36,049 nt of DNA from Verrucomicrobiia bacterium (GCA_026414705.1 JAOAIM010000008.1:11533-47581); one strand, 5' to 3'. Shown: positions 8,061 to 17,213, counted from the first letter of the stretch. Numbers and translations are program-made. Notes: generated by a model not told the origin, from the letters alone.

Positions 8061-9068
8061 TCAGCTTTTGAGCAGCTCCTCCGCAATCTGCACAGCGTTG
8101 AGCGCCGCGCCCTTGAGCAGTTGATCGCCGCTGACCCAGAACGCCAGCCCGTTGTCGAACGCACAGTCCTTTCGCAACCGGCCCACTTCGCAATTGTCCT
8201 TCTCGGACGTGAACAACGGCATCGGATAGCGACTCTTCTCCGGTTCGTCCACCACGTCCAGCCCCGGCGCCTTGCGCAACACCTCGCGCGCCGCCTCCAC
8301 GCTCACCGGCTTCTCGAACTCGGCGCTCACCGCCACCGAATGCGACCGATACACCGGCACCCGCACGCACGTGACGCTCGCCCGAAACGTCGGATGATGC
8401 ATGATCTTGCGGCCTTCGTTCTCCATCTTCATCTCCTCCTTCGTGTAACCGGTCGGCAGGAACGAGTCCACCTGCGGCAACACGTTGAAGGCGATCTGAT
8501 GCGGATACACCTGGCGCGTAATCGGTTCGCCCCGGACGATTTGTTCCACCTGCTGTTTCAACTCGGCGATGGCCTTGGCGCCCGTGCCCGAAACAGCCTG
8601 ATAACTGGCCGCAAAAATTCGCTTGCAGAAAAACGCCGCGTGCAACGGATACAACGCCATGAGCGTGATCGCCGTCGTGCAATTCGGATTGGCAATGATG
8701 CCCTTGTGCCACTTCACGTCGGCGGCGTTGATCTCCGGGATGACCAGCGGCACGGTCTCGTCCATCCGAAAGGCGCTGGAGTTGTCCACCACCACGCAGC
8801 CATCCCGCGCGGCAATCGGCGCAAACTCCCTGGAAATCCCGCTCCCGGCGCTGAACAACGCAAGGTCCACGCCCTTGAACGAATCCTTCGTCAGTTCCCG
8901 AACCGGGATATCCTCGCCCCGGAAGCGCAGCGTCTTGCCGACCGAACGCGCCGAAGCCAGCAACGTGAGCCGGCTCACCGGGAAATTCCGGCGCTCCAGC
9001 GTCTTGACCATCTCCACCCCAACGGCGCCCGTCGCGCCCACCACGGCCACATGCGGTCTTGCATTCAT
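8061..9068 (-). CDS. asd: Aspartate-semialdehyde dehydrogenase
   Basis: NADPH-dependent enzyme that reduces L-aspartyl phosphate to aspartate semialdehyde, the branch point to lysine/diaminopimelate, threonine and methionine. The cofactor motif GATGAVG is at residues 11-17, followed by SAGSGISREFAP. The catalytic nucleophile is Cys130 in NPNCTT, and the substrate region is VPVYRSHS with the active-site histidine. Length (335) is typical of the shorter Gram-positive-like/archaeal-bacterial group. The ATG at 9068 places the Rossmann strand correctly. It is monocistronic and convergent with the restriction gene. It supplies the pathway used by the threonine-synthase-like gene at 31.8 kb. Confidence 0.95.
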   Translation of the reverse strand: MNARPHVAVVGATGAVGVEMVKTLERRNFPVSRLTLLASARSVGKTLRFRGEDIPVRELTKDSFKGVDLALFSAGSGISREFAPIAARDGCVVVDNSSAFRMDETVPLVIPEINAADVKWHKGIIANPNCTTAITLMALYPLHAAFFCKRIFAASYQAVSGTGAKAIAELKQQVEQIVRGEPITRQVYPHQIAFNVLPQVDSFLPTGYTKEEMKMENEGRKIMHHPTFRASVTCVRVPVYRSHSVAVSAEFEKPVSVEAAREVLRKAPGLDVVDEPEKSRYPMPLFTSEKDNCEVGRLRKDCAFDNGLAFWVSGDQLLKGAALNAVQIAEELLKS

Positions 9069-9168
9069 AAAAGGGCGGGCAGTCTAGCCACCAGCGCGGC
9101 GCTGTCAATTGAGCGCCCCCCGGCCAGCCGGCGCAGCAAGCGTCAGACAGCGCGAGCGCGACGCCGCC

Positions 9169-9603
9169 TCACACGTCAATCGTCGGGCCGTCGTTGGATT
9201 CCGGCGGGCGCGGGCGGTGTCGGAAGGTCACGCGGGCGCGGCTCGTGCCCGTGAGCAGGTTGAGCGCAACCGAAACCACACTGATGATGAGCGAACCCAA
9301 AAAGGCCGACCAGAAACTCTCCACCTCGAAATAGTCGCCCAAAATCAGCCCCACCAGATAAAGCAGCAGCGCGTTGATCACGAGCGTGAACAGGCCGAGC
9401 GTGAAAATCACCAATGGCAGCGCAAAAAACATCAGCACCGGCCGAATGAACGCATTGAGAATGCCCAACACCAGCGACGTTACAAACGGCGTCCAAAGGC
9501 TGCTGCGATCGAAATCAATGCCCGGCACGACATACACCGCCACCAGCACGGCCAGTGTCGTGATCAGCCAGTTTTGGATGAATCGTTTTAGCCCTGCGTC
9601 CAT
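9169..9603 (-). CDS. YvlD/phage holin 4_2-family membrane protein
   Basis: A 144-residue integral membrane protein. Hydrophobic segments lie at about residues 11-27, 36-57, 59-86 and 97-118, with the family-type pattern ILNAFIRPVLMFFALPLVIFTLGLF between the second and third. It ends in a basic Arg/Pro-rich tail. The family is named after phage holins but is widespread in chromosomes, where members such as YvlD are envelope-stress associated with unknown mechanism. No phage genes are nearby, so I do not read it as a lysis gene. It lies 100 bases upstream of asd on the same strand. Confidence 0.85.
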   Translation of the reverse strand: MDAGLKRFIQNWLITTLAVLVAVYVVPGIDFDRSSLWTPFVTSLVLGILNAFIRPVLMFFALPLVIFTLGLFTLVINALLLYLVGLILGDYFEVESFWSAFLGSLIISVVSVALNLLTGTSRARVTFRHRPRPPESNDGPTIDV

Positions 9604-10161
9604 CGTTGTGCCCGGCTCTCGCCTCGCGGCGCAACATGGGCTGGCCTGCGCCCAAACTCAAGCCGCAATGCCAGCGGGCTCGTGCCACGTGCCGTGATCG
9701 TGCCGGCGGCTTGAAACGCCACTTCTGAAACATTCAAAAGGGCCGTTCCCGGAGCTGGTGTTGCCAGGCTACGGATGGAACACGGATTCAAACCGGACCG
9801 TTTCGGCAGAGCCGCGTTCACCCGCACGGTGAATCGCCCTGCTGGCGCCTTGAGCCGGCAACTTTCTCGCCTTGCCTTTGCGCCGGCGAGAGGTCGGTGC
9901 GCATTCCAGGCCAATAAAGCGCCAATTCATCGGCAGCCGAGCGATGCAACCTCTTGATTCCGTTGGGCTTGTAGGCCGCGCTGTTTCGCGGTTCGAAACC
10001 TCTGGCGGATACAGAAGACGGCAAAGCGGCCTCCTGAATTTCTGTGCACGTTTGTAGAAATTTTCCGGAAGAATTTCAAAAACAAAGGCTTGCCCTCAGG
10101 CGCCGCACTGTGCAAACTGGCAGTGCTTGTAACCGAAACACAAACCCAAAACCCTTCGAAA
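9604..10161. other. Intergenic region with one stem-loop, no gene recognised
   Basis: About 560 bases between divergent genes. Short open frames lack motifs. The only structure I can support is an imperfect palindrome at 9866-9890 (CTCGCC ... GGCGAG). The AT-richer stretch from about 10035 to 10090 probably holds the promoter of the OmcB-like gene. Confidence 0.55.
9866..9890. repeat. Small palindrome CTCGCC-n13-GGCGAG
   Basis: A six-base-pair stem with a 13-base spacer in the non-coding region. It resembles the short dispersed palindromes seen elsewhere in this contig, for example around 16.67 kb. No T run follows on either side, so a terminator role is doubtful. Confidence 0.4.
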
Positions 10162-11748
10162 ATGAAAAACAGAATACCACTGTGGCTAGCGATTTGTGTT
10201 GTTAGCGCCCTGACGCCGAGCAAGACCTGTTTGGCCAAGGGCCAGGCTGACCCGCAATTCGAGTGGAACCGACAATACCGTAGCGAATACGAAGTCCCGC
10301 GCGGCTTCTACACCGGCCGTTCTCCCTACATGAGTTCGCGAGAGCGGACGCCGCCTCCTCCGCCACCGGCACCAGCCCCCAAGCCGGCTCCGGCGCCGCC
10401 GCCTCCTCCCGCACCCAAGGTCACTTGCAGCGACCCGACCTGGGGCCTGATCCGCATGACCAAGAGCATGCCCGCTGAAGCGACGTTGGGCAGCGAGTTC
10501 ATGGCGGAGTTGAAGCTGACCGCCCAGGCGTGCGCCGCCAACGTCGTTGTCCGCGACGTGATTCCTGCTGGCGCCAGCTATGTGCGCAGCGAACCGGCAG
10601 CCACCGTGGAAGGCGACCGGTTGGTCTGGCGCATCGGCGACCTGGAGGCCGGTGAAACCCGCACCATCAAACTCTGGTTGAAGGCCGAGCAGGAGGGCAA
10701 AATTGTCAACTGCGCCTCCGTCAGCGCCGATCCGCGCACCTGCGCCGCCACGCTCGTGGGCAAACCGGTGCTCGCGATTGAGAAGACCGGCCCGGCCACC
10801 GCGCTCATCAACTCCGACGTCACCTACAACGTCGTGGTGCGCAACACCGGCAGCGCCGTCGCCAAGAACGTCGTGCTCACCGACCCGGTGCCGCAGGGCA
10901 TGGGCGGCCAGCCGGTGACGATCAACCTGGGCGACATCGGCCCCGGGCAGTCCAAGCCGGCCACCGTCACCTTCAAGGCCACGCAACGCGGTCGCTTCTG
11001 CAACGTCGCCACCGCCAGCAGCGCCAACGCCGGTCAGGTCAAGGCCGAAGCCTGCACCGTCGTGCAGCAGCCCGGTCTGAAGATCGAGAAATCCGGCACC
11101 AAGGAACAAATCCTGGGTCGCCACGCCGATTACCAGATCGTCGTCTCCAACACTGGTGACACCCAGCTCACCGACGTGGTCGTGACCGACACCGCCCCGG
11201 CGGGCACTTCCATCGTCGAAGCCCCGGGCGCGTCGGTCTCCGGCAACCGGGCCACCTGGACCATCACCCTCAAGCCGGGTGAAAAGAAGAACCTCAGCAT
11301 CAAGCTCACCTCCAACACGGCAGGCAATCATTGCAACAGCGTCACCGCTTCCGCCGCGGGCCTGAAGGACTCGGCCGAAGCCTGCACGCTTTGGAAGGGT
11401 ATCGCCGCCGTGCTGCTCGAGGTCGTGGACGATCCCGATCCGATTCAGGTCGGCGAGCAGACCACCTACACCATCAAGGTCACCAACCAGGGCTTCGCGC
11501 CCATCCACAACGTCAAGGTCGTGGCCAACTACGACGAGGAAGTTCAGCCCGTCAGCACGCCGCAGGGCAGCATCAGCGGTCAGACGGTCAACTTCCCGCC
11601 CGTCGCCAGCATCGCGCCCAAGCAGGCCGTCACCTACACCATCAAGATCAAAGGCGTCAAAGCCGGCGACTCCCGCAACCGCGTCACGCTCACCTGCGAT
11701 GAGCTGACGCGTCCGGTGGAAGAAACCGAAAGCACCACGGTTTACTAA
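10162..11748 (+). CDS. OmcB-like secreted DUF11-repeat envelope protein
   Basis: A 528-residue exported protein. The start at 10162 (MKNRIPLWLAICVV) gives a signal peptide; a Pro-rich stretch covers residues 64-85. Four DUF11-type immunoglobulin-like repeats follow (about 90-200, 205-300, 305-405, 410-528), each with DVxVxDxxPxG or a variant. The C-terminal part closely recalls the chlamydial large cysteine-rich protein OmcB: WKGIAA, EVQPVSTPQGSISG, KGVKAGDSRNRV, and a final ETESTTVY. In chlamydiae OmcB forms a disulfide-linked layer that replaces peptidoglycan strength. Here about nine cysteines remain in the mature part, roughly one or two per repeat, far fewer than in Chlamydia. It is monogenic, with a strong terminator behind it. 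A generic adhesin is the alternative. Confidence 0.83.
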   Translation: MKNRIPLWLAICVVSALTPSKTCLAKGQADPQFEWNRQYRSEYEVPRGFYTGRSPYMSSRERTPPPPPPAPAPKPAPAPPPPPAPKVTCSDPTWGLIRMTKSMPAEATLGSEFMAELKLTAQACAANVVVRDVIPAGASYVRSEPAATVEGDRLVWRIGDLEAGETRTIKLWLKAEQEGKIVNCASVSADPRTCAATLVGKPVLAIEKTGPATALINSDVTYNVVVRNTGSAVAKNVVLTDPVPQGMGGQPVTINLGDIGPGQSKPATVTFKATQRGRFCNVATASSANAGQVKAEACTVVQQPGLKIEKSGTKEQILGRHADYQIVVSNTGDTQLTDVVVTDTAPAGTSIVEAPGASVSGNRATWTITLKPGEKKNLSIKLTSNTAGNHCNSVTASAAGLKDSAEACTLWKGIAAVLLEVVDDPDPIQVGEQTTYTIKVTNQGFAPIHNVKVVANYDEEVQPVSTPQGSISGQTVNFPPVASIAPKQAVTYTIKIKGVKAGDSRNRVTLTCDELTRPVEETESTTVY

Positions 11749-11766
11749 CCGGAATTGCACAACCTC

Positions 11767-11801
11767 AAAGGCTGGCAGGTCGCAAGACCTGCCAGCCTTT
11801 T
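11767..11801 (+). terminator. Strong rho-independent terminator
   Basis: A perfect 14-base inverted repeat, AAAGGCTGGCAGGT (11767-11780) and ACCTGCCAGCCTTT (11787-11800), with the loop CGCAAG, ending in TTTT. It lies 19 bases after the stop of the OmcB-like gene. The symmetrical A and T runs would allow it to work in both directions. Confidence 0.9.
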
Positions 11802-11933
11802 CACCATCCACGGCCGACCGCTCCCGTCTCGAATGATCCTGCCCGTCGCCTCACGCCCTGACCCGTAGCGATTCCAACGAGAACTCTCCAAAACCCGAGC
11901 GACCTTGACCCCACCAAACCAAAACACCACGCC

Positions 11934-14168
11934 ATGAACACCAAAAACGCCCACACTTGGAGATTCTTCCGCGCCGGCGGCTTCGATCAGGTCAAACTCG
12001 ACACCGGCGCCGACCTCCAACACCTCGACCAGCTCGACCAAAAACTCTGGGTCGCCCTGGCCTGCCCCACCAGCAGCCTCGAATTCGATCCCAAAACCGC
12101 CGCGCTGGTGGACAGCGACGGCGATGGTCGCATCCGCGCCCCCGAACTGCTCGCCGCCGTCCGTTGGGCCTGCACCATGCTCAAAAATCCTGACGACCTG
12201 GTGCGCGGCGGCGACTCGCTGCCCCTGGCCGCCATCAACGATGCCACCCCCGAAGGCAAACAACTCCTCGCCTCAGCCCGCCAGATTTGCGCCAACCTCG
12301 GCAAGCCCGACGCCACCGCCATCACCCTCGCCGACGCCTGCGACGCCAACCGCACCTTCGCCAACACCACCTTCAACGGCGACGGCGTCATCATCCCCGA
12401 ATCCGCCTCCGACGACGAGACCCGCGCCGTTATCAACGACATCATCGCCTGCGTGGGCCCGGTCTCCGACCGCTCCGGCAAACCCGGCGTGGACGCCGCC
12501 AAGGTCGAAGCCTTTTTCACCGAGTGCGCCGCCTTCGACGCGTGGATGAAACAGGCCGAAGCCGACGCCAAGACCATTTTGCCCCTGGGCGAGGCCACCG
12601 CCGCCGCCAGCGCCGCCGTGCGCGCCATCAAATCCAAGCTTGACGATTACTTCGGCCGCTGCCGACTCGCCGCTTACGACCCGCGCGCCCTCACCGCACT
12701 CAACCGGCGCGAGGAGGAATACCTCGCCGTGGCTGCGCGCGACCTCAGCATCACGGTCGCCGAAATCGCCGGGTTTCCGCTCGCCCCCATCGCGCCGGGC
12801 AAACCGCTGCCCTTGAGCGGGCCGGTCAATCCCGCCCACGCCGCCGCCGTGGCCGCGTTGCGCGAGCAGGCCGTCAAGCCCCTCCTGGGCGACCGCACCG
12901 AGCTGACCGAAGCCGACTGGCTGGCTCTGCAGGCGCGCCTGGCGCCGTTTGACTCCTGGCAGACCACCAAACACGGCGCCGCCGTCGAAAAACTCGGCAT
13001 CGCACGCGTGCGTGCCATCCTGTCCAGCCCCGCCCGCAAGCGCATTGAGGAACTCATCGCCAAAGACAAGGCCCTCGAACCCGAAGCCACCGCCATCGCC
13101 AACGTCGAAAAGCTCTGTCGCTACGTCCGCGACCTGCACACCCTCTGCATCAACTTCGTCAACTTCCGCAACTTCTACGAGGGCCAGCGCCCGGCCATCT
13201 TCCAGTGCGGCTCGCTCTACCTGGATCAACGCTCCTGCGCCCTGTGCCTGCCCGTGGAGGATGCCGGACGCCACGCCGCCCTGGCCGGCCTGGCCGGTGC
13301 GTATCTGGCCTACTGCGACTGCACGCGCAAAGCCACCGGTGAAAAACGCTCCATCGTCGCCGTCTTCACCCAGGGCGATGACGACCACCTGCTGGTGGGG
13401 CGCAACGGCGTCTTCTACGACCGCCAGGGCCGCGATTGGGACGCCACCATCACCAAAATCGTTTCCAACCCGATCAGCCTCCGGCAGGCGTTTTGGATGC
13501 CCTACAAAAAACTCGTCCGCTTCATCGAGGAACAAATCGCCAAACGCGCCGCCGCCGCCGAGGCCGCCTCCACCGCCAAACTTGAAAGCACGGCGGCAAC
13601 CGTCGCCACGGCCGACAAGGCCAAGCCTGCCGAGGCCAAAAAGGTGGACGTGGGCACGGTGGCCGCCCTCGGCGTCGCCTTCGGCGCGCTGAGCACCGCC
13701 ATCGCCTACTTCATGGGCCTGTTCAAGGGCATCGCGCCCTGGCAATTCCCGCTGATTCTCATCGGTCTGATGCTCTTGATCTCCGGCCCTTCGCTCATCC
13801 TGGCCTACATGAAACTGCGCAAGCGCAACCTCGGGCCCATTCTCGACGCCAACGGCTGGGCCGTGAACGCCCGTGCCCGCATCAACGTGCCCTTCGGCGC
13901 CAGCCTCACCCGCATCGCCAAGCTGCCCCCCGGCGCGTCGGTTGACATGACCGACCGTTACGCCGAGAAATCCGCCCTCTGGCCCCGCGTGCTGCTGGTG
14001 ATCTTCCTGCTCTGGTGGATTCACTCCTACCTCTACGACCAGGGCTGGCTGCACCGGATCACCGGCGGCAGTTACGGTCGCCCGCCCGCTGAGTTGCGCG
14101 AATCGGGCGCCGCGCCGAAGGACGCCGCTGCCAAATCGCCCGCCGACGCACCCAAACCGCCCGAATAA
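11934..14168 (+). CDS. Uncharacterised EF-hand membrane protein
   Basis: A 744-residue protein that I cannot name. A perfect EF-hand loop, DSDGDGRIRAPE, occupies residues 60-71 with ligands Asp60, Asp62, Asp64 and Glu71, and a weaker FNGDGVI copy lies at about 147. The large soluble part has a cysteine-rich patch (about 425-465: CGSLYL, CALCLP, YCDCTR), preceded by VNFRNFYEG. An Ala/Lys-rich linker at about 540-570 leads to two close transmembrane helices (about 575-597 and 602-625), then KRNLGPILDANGWAVN, and a third helix at about 684-702. The tail is Pro/Ala-rich. I recall similar hypothetical proteins in other Gram-negative groups. Calcium binding is likely from the loop; the rest is open. 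It stands alone. Confidence 0.75.
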   Translation: MNTKNAHTWRFFRAGGFDQVKLDTGADLQHLDQLDQKLWVALACPTSSLEFDPKTAALVDSDGDGRIRAPELLAAVRWACTMLKNPDDLVRGGDSLPLAAINDATPEGKQLLASARQICANLGKPDATAITLADACDANRTFANTTFNGDGVIIPESASDDETRAVINDIIACVGPVSDRSGKPGVDAAKVEAFFTECAAFDAWMKQAEADAKTILPLGEATAAASAAVRAIKSKLDDYFGRCRLAAYDPRALTALNRREEEYLAVAARDLSITVAEIAGFPLAPIAPGKPLPLSGPVNPAHAAAVAALREQAVKPLLGDRTELTEADWLALQARLAPFDSWQTTKHGAAVEKLGIARVRAILSSPARKRIEELIAKDKALEPEATAIANVEKLCRYVRDLHTLCINFVNFRNFYEGQRPAIFQCGSLYLDQRSCALCLPVEDAGRHAALAGLAGAYLAYCDCTRKATGEKRSIVAVFTQGDDDHLLVGRNGVFYDRQGRDWDATITKIVSNPISLRQAFWMPYKKLVRFIEEQIAKRAAAAEAASTAKLESTAATVATADKAKPAEAKKVDVGTVAALGVAFGALSTAIAYFMGLFKGIAPWQFPLILIGLMLLISGPSLILAYMKLRKRNLGPILDANGWAVNARARINVPFGASLTRIAKLPPGASVDMTDRYAEKSALWPRVLLVIFLLWWIHSYLYDQGWLHRITGGSYGRPPAELRESGAAPKDAAAKSPADAPKPPE

Positions 14169-14275
14169 ACGCGAAATACGCGGCGCGCTCTCTTACGAGC
14201 AATCCTCAAATCGTCCGTGCGGTCGGCGTGGCGAGCGTCTCGGCCCTCTATTGTCGGGCCGGGATCGGTTTGACT

Positions 14276-15790
14276 TCAGCGTTGTGGCGCTGGACTCGCA
14301 CTCACCCTGAAGCCCGTCCCGACCCTGCGATCCGATCCCGTTGGAAGTGCCGCCAGAAATCCTGCCGCTTTCGCCAGCGTCTCCTCGTATTCCGCTTCCG
14401 GCACCGAATCGGCCACGATGCCCGCGCCGACGTGGAAATGCGCCATCCCTCCCTGACAAATCGCCGTGCGAATCGTGATGCTGAGCTGGCTTTCGCGATT
14501 GAACCCCAGATACCCGTGACAGCCGCAATACGGCCCGCGCGTCACCGGTTCGAGTTCGTCAATGATCTCCATCGCGCGGAACTTCGGCGCGCCGGTGATG
14601 CTGCCACCCGGAAAACACGCCGCGAGTGCCGCGAAATGCGTCACCTCCGGCCGCAGCCGCCCCTCAACCGTCGAAACCAGATGCTGCACCTGCGGATACC
14701 GCTCCAGCCGCGCCAAGTCGGGCACCTGCACCGACCCGAATTCGCACACCTTGCCCAGATCGTTGCGCAACAGGTCGGTGATCATGACCAGTTCGGCCAG
14801 TTCCTTCGGACTGGTTTGGAGTTCCCACGCCAGTTGCGCGTCCCGCACCGGGTCGGGCGAGCGCGGGCGCGTGCCCTTGATCGGGCGCGTCAGCACGTGC
14901 GCGCCGCTCAAGCGCAAAAATTGCTCCGGCGAGGACGACGCGATCTCGAAATCTCCGCAGTCCAAATACGCTGCAAACGGCGCGGGCGAGGCGGCCAGCA
15001 GCCGCAAAAATAATTCCCGCCCGGTCATCGCGCAGGGCGCGCTCAACCGCTGCGAGAGATTGACCTGGTAAATGTCGCCCGAGCGGATGTAACGCTGCGC
15101 ACGCTCGACGGCGACGAGAAACTGGTCACGAGTCAGGTTGGAGCGAACCTCCGCAGGCGTGGCCGTGCCGGCGTCGTCGGAGGCCGTTGACGCGGACACC
15201 GACACGCCGGGGCTTTCGGATTCCGAACCCGCGCGCTCGACCACCGCCTGCCAAAACGCCGCCTGCTCCCGCGCCCGCGCCGCGCTGCGCGAGCCGTCCG
15301 CCGCCAGCCCTGTCGCCACAATCCAGGCGCGGCCCAGCCGGTGATCAAACACGACCAGGCTGTCGTAAAAGCCCAGATGGCAGTCGGGCAGTTCCAGATC
15401 GTTGAGCGCGCGACGGCGCAGTTTCGGCTCGACGAAATTTTTCAGGTCGTAGCCCCAATAACCGAAACAGCCGCCGAGCGGAAACGGCAGGTCGGCTTCC
15501 TCGAGCAACTCGTAGCGGCCCATGAGCGCATCCAGCACCTGCCAGGGATTGCCAAAGTGCGCTTCCTGACGCGTCGGCGCGCCCGGCCAACCGGCATACG
15601 CCAGCTCGCAGCGCGAGCCGAAGGAACGAAACCGCAAAAACGGCCGGGCGGTCAGCAACGAGTAGCGGGCATGCGGCGACTCAAACAGCGCGCTGCGGAG
15701 CAATACGACGCCCGGTTGCCCGCGCAGCGCTTCGAGCAACGCCTCGGGCGCGGGCGGCGCGGCGATTTCCCGGATCACCAGTCCGTTCAC
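14276..15790 (-). CDS. pabB: Aminodeoxychorismate synthase component I
   Basis: Chorismate-utilising enzyme that adds ammonia to chorismate to give 4-amino-4-deoxychorismate for folate synthesis. The chorismate-binding domain (about 220-490) contains PIKGTRPR with Lys305, the lysine typical of PabB where TrpE has alanine. MITDLLRNDLGKVC, FPGGSITGAPK and the final VGAGIVADS motifs follow. The N-terminal domain (1-180) is the usual PabB/TrpE type; residues 187-215 form a Ser/Ala/Thr-rich linker. The start is GTG at 15790, overlapping the stop of the upstream LOG gene by four bases (GTGA), so translation is coupled. No glutaminase (PabA) or lyase (PabC) is adjacent. Anthranilate synthase is less likely. 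Confidence 0.9.
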   Translation of the reverse strand: MNGLVIREIAAPPAPEALLEALRGQPGVVLLRSALFESPHARYSLLTARPFLRFRSFGSRCELAYAGWPGAPTRQEAHFGNPWQVLDALMGRYELLEEADLPFPLGGCFGYWGYDLKNFVEPKLRRRALNDLELPDCHLGFYDSLVVFDHRLGRAWIVATGLAADGSRSAARAREQAAFWQAVVERAGSESESPGVSVSASTASDDAGTATPAEVRSNLTRDQFLVAVERAQRYIRSGDIYQVNLSQRLSAPCAMTGRELFLRLLAASPAPFAAYLDCGDFEIASSSPEQFLRLSGAHVLTRPIKGTRPRSPDPVRDAQLAWELQTSPKELAELVMITDLLRNDLGKVCEFGSVQVPDLARLERYPQVQHLVSTVEGRLRPEVTHFAALAACFPGGSITGAPKFRAMEIIDELEPVTRGPYCGCHGYLGFNRESQLSITIRTAICQGGMAHFHVGAGIVADSVPEAEYEETLAKAAGFLAALPTGSDRRVGTGFRVSASPAPQR

Positions 15791-16467
15791 GTGAAGGCCA
15801 TCGGCACGGTTTCCGGCGCGCCCACCTCCCGCTCGTAATCGAGGATGATTTTGACCGCCCTGGCGGTGTCATCGGTCACATGCACCAGTTCGAGGTCTTC
15901 CGGCGAGATGTAACCCGGACGCGCCATTTGGTTTTTCATCCAGCGCAACGCGCCGCTCCAGAAACTGCGCCCGAACAGGATGAGCGGGAATTTCGGAATC
16001 CGCTGCGTCTGCACCAGCGTGATGATTTCGGCGAACTCATCGAGCGTGCCGTAGCCGCCGGGCATGAAAATGAACGCGATGCTGTATTTGGCGAAACAGA
16101 CCTTGCGCGCGAAGAAGTAGTGAAAGTGGATGGGAATGTTCACGTAACGGTTGCATTCCTGCTCGTTGGGCAGCTCGATGTTCAGGCCCACGGATTTGCC
16201 GCCCGCTCGCGCGGCGCCCTTGTTGGCCGCCTCCATGATGCCCGGCCCGCCGCCGGTGATCACCGCCAGATTGTTGCGCGCCAGCTCGTAACCGAGCGTC
16301 TCGGCGGCCCGATACCACGGACTGCGCCGCGGCATCCGCGCCGAGCCAAAGATCGTCACCGCCGGGCTCACGCGCGACAGAATCTCAAACGAGTCCACAA
16401 ACTCGGCCATGATGCGGAAAATCCGCCACGGGTCTTCCTTGATGAAACCGGCGCGCTGATTGTTCAT
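15787..16467 (-). CDS. LOG-family nucleoside 5'-monophosphate phosphoribohydrolase (TIGR00730 type)
   Basis: A 226-residue Rossmann-fold protein. Both LOG signatures are present: GGGPGIMEAANKG (72-84) and PGGYGTLDEFAE (136-147), with the catalytic Arg/Glu region. Family members release the base from cytokinin ribotides or from AMP/purine monophosphates, and many bacterial ones were mislabelled lysine decarboxylases. The substrate here is not evident. I use the ATG at 16467 (MNNQRAGFIKEDPW); the longer frame reaching 16629 runs into repeat-rich, non-conserved sequence. It forms a two-gene unit with pabB. The biological link to folate synthesis is unclear. Confidence 0.88.
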   Translation of the reverse strand: MNNQRAGFIKEDPWRIFRIMAEFVDSFEILSRVSPAVTIFGSARMPRRSPWYRAAETLGYELARNNLAVITGGGPGIMEAANKGAARAGGKSVGLNIELPNEQECNRYVNIPIHFHYFFARKVCFAKYSIAFIFMPGGYGTLDEFAEIITLVQTQRIPKFPLILFGRSFWSGALRWMKNQMARPGYISPEDLELVHVTDDTARAVKIILDYEREVGAPETVPMAFT

Positions 16468-16658
16468 GGCGCGGAGTATGGTCGGCCGAACAGCCCGGTT
16501 GAAGCCGGAAAACACGCCGCACCGCAAGGCGTGCCACGCAGCGGCTGTCGCAGGGCGCGTAGAGGCGTGGGGCGTAGCGCCGGCTTCCAGTCGGCAAATC
16601 GAACGCGGCGATAAGCCGCCGCACTCCAAAATGCTCTCGCGCAGGCGAAGCGCGGTGC

Positions 16659-16842
16659 GGGAATTCCCTCTCCCTCAAGGGAGAGGGTCAGGGTGAGGGT
16701 GAGACTCCGCAAACATTTGGATGGCTTGGTGCCCACGAGGCGTTCTCCCTCACCCCAACCCTCTCCCGCTGGGAGAGGGAGAGCGCACCGCCGACGGCGC
16801 GCAACATCGAACAACGAACAGCCAACATCGAACATCGAATGA
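16659..16842 (+). repeat. Composite intergenic repeat, copy A
   Basis: About 184 bases. It opens with the palindrome CCCTCTCCCTC-AAG-GGAGAGGG and GGGTGAGGGTGA, has a variable middle, then CTCCCTCACCCCAACCCTC with the hairpin CTCTCCCGCTGGGAGAG. It closes with CGCAACATCGAACAACGAACA and a run of ACATCGAA units. Copy B lies about 345 bases downstream in the same orientation. Confidence 0.9.
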
Positions 16843-17002
16843 GGCGGGGAGCGCGCGCGTCTCGCGTGCCGTTTCCGGCATTCCACCGAAAACATCGTTT
16901 AACCCACCGCTGTTAGCGCCGAAGGCGCGACCAGAACGTTAGCCCTTTGAACCGGGCCCGCAGGGGCGCTTGGGCCAGACGCTGGCCAAGGGCAGCCGCT
17001 TG

Positions 17003-17187
17003 GGGAATGCCCTCTCCCTCGAGGGAGAGGGCAAAGGGTGAGGGTGAAACTTCGCCAGCACAGGAACACCTGCCTCCCAACGACGCGTTCTCCCTCACCC
17101 CAACCCTCTCCCGCTGGGAGAGGGAGAGCGCTCCGCCGACGGCGCGCAACATCGAACAACGAACAGCCAACATCGAACATCGAATGA
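17003..17187 (+). repeat. Composite intergenic repeat, copy B
   Basis: The same order of modules as copy A. The first palindrome is perfect here (CCCTCTCCCTCGAGGGAGAGGG). The two outer modules are almost identical to copy A, while the middle (about 17050-17085) differs, as expected if the outer modules recombine or are conserved as structured elements. It ends about 25 bases before the stop of the DHH gene. Confidence 0.9.
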
Positions 17188-17213
17188 ACGAAGCGGGGCG
17201 GCGCCGGCGTTGG

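Larger units (their letters stand above)
16468..17213. other. Repeat-rich intergenic region between LOG and DHH genes
   Basis: About 750 bases with no gene that I can support. It holds two copies of a composite repeat (16659-16842 and 17003-17187) separated by about 160 bases that include the motif GTTAGCGCCGAAGGCGCGAC. Open frames here are products of the repeats. Confidence 0.75.

Noticed and set aside
9169-9603. Holin-named protein as evidence of a prophage
   Set aside because: The YvlD-type family is chromosomal and widespread, and no other phage gene is in the window.
9990-10000. GGTTCGAAACC resembling a tRNA T arm
   Set aside because: No acceptor stem, anticodon arm or CCA end can be built around it on either strand.
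10118-10130. TGGCAGTGCTTGT upstream of the OmcB-like gene as a sigma-54 promoter
   Set aside because: The GG and TTG parts are about two bases too close compared with the -24/-12 consensus, and no activator site is seen.
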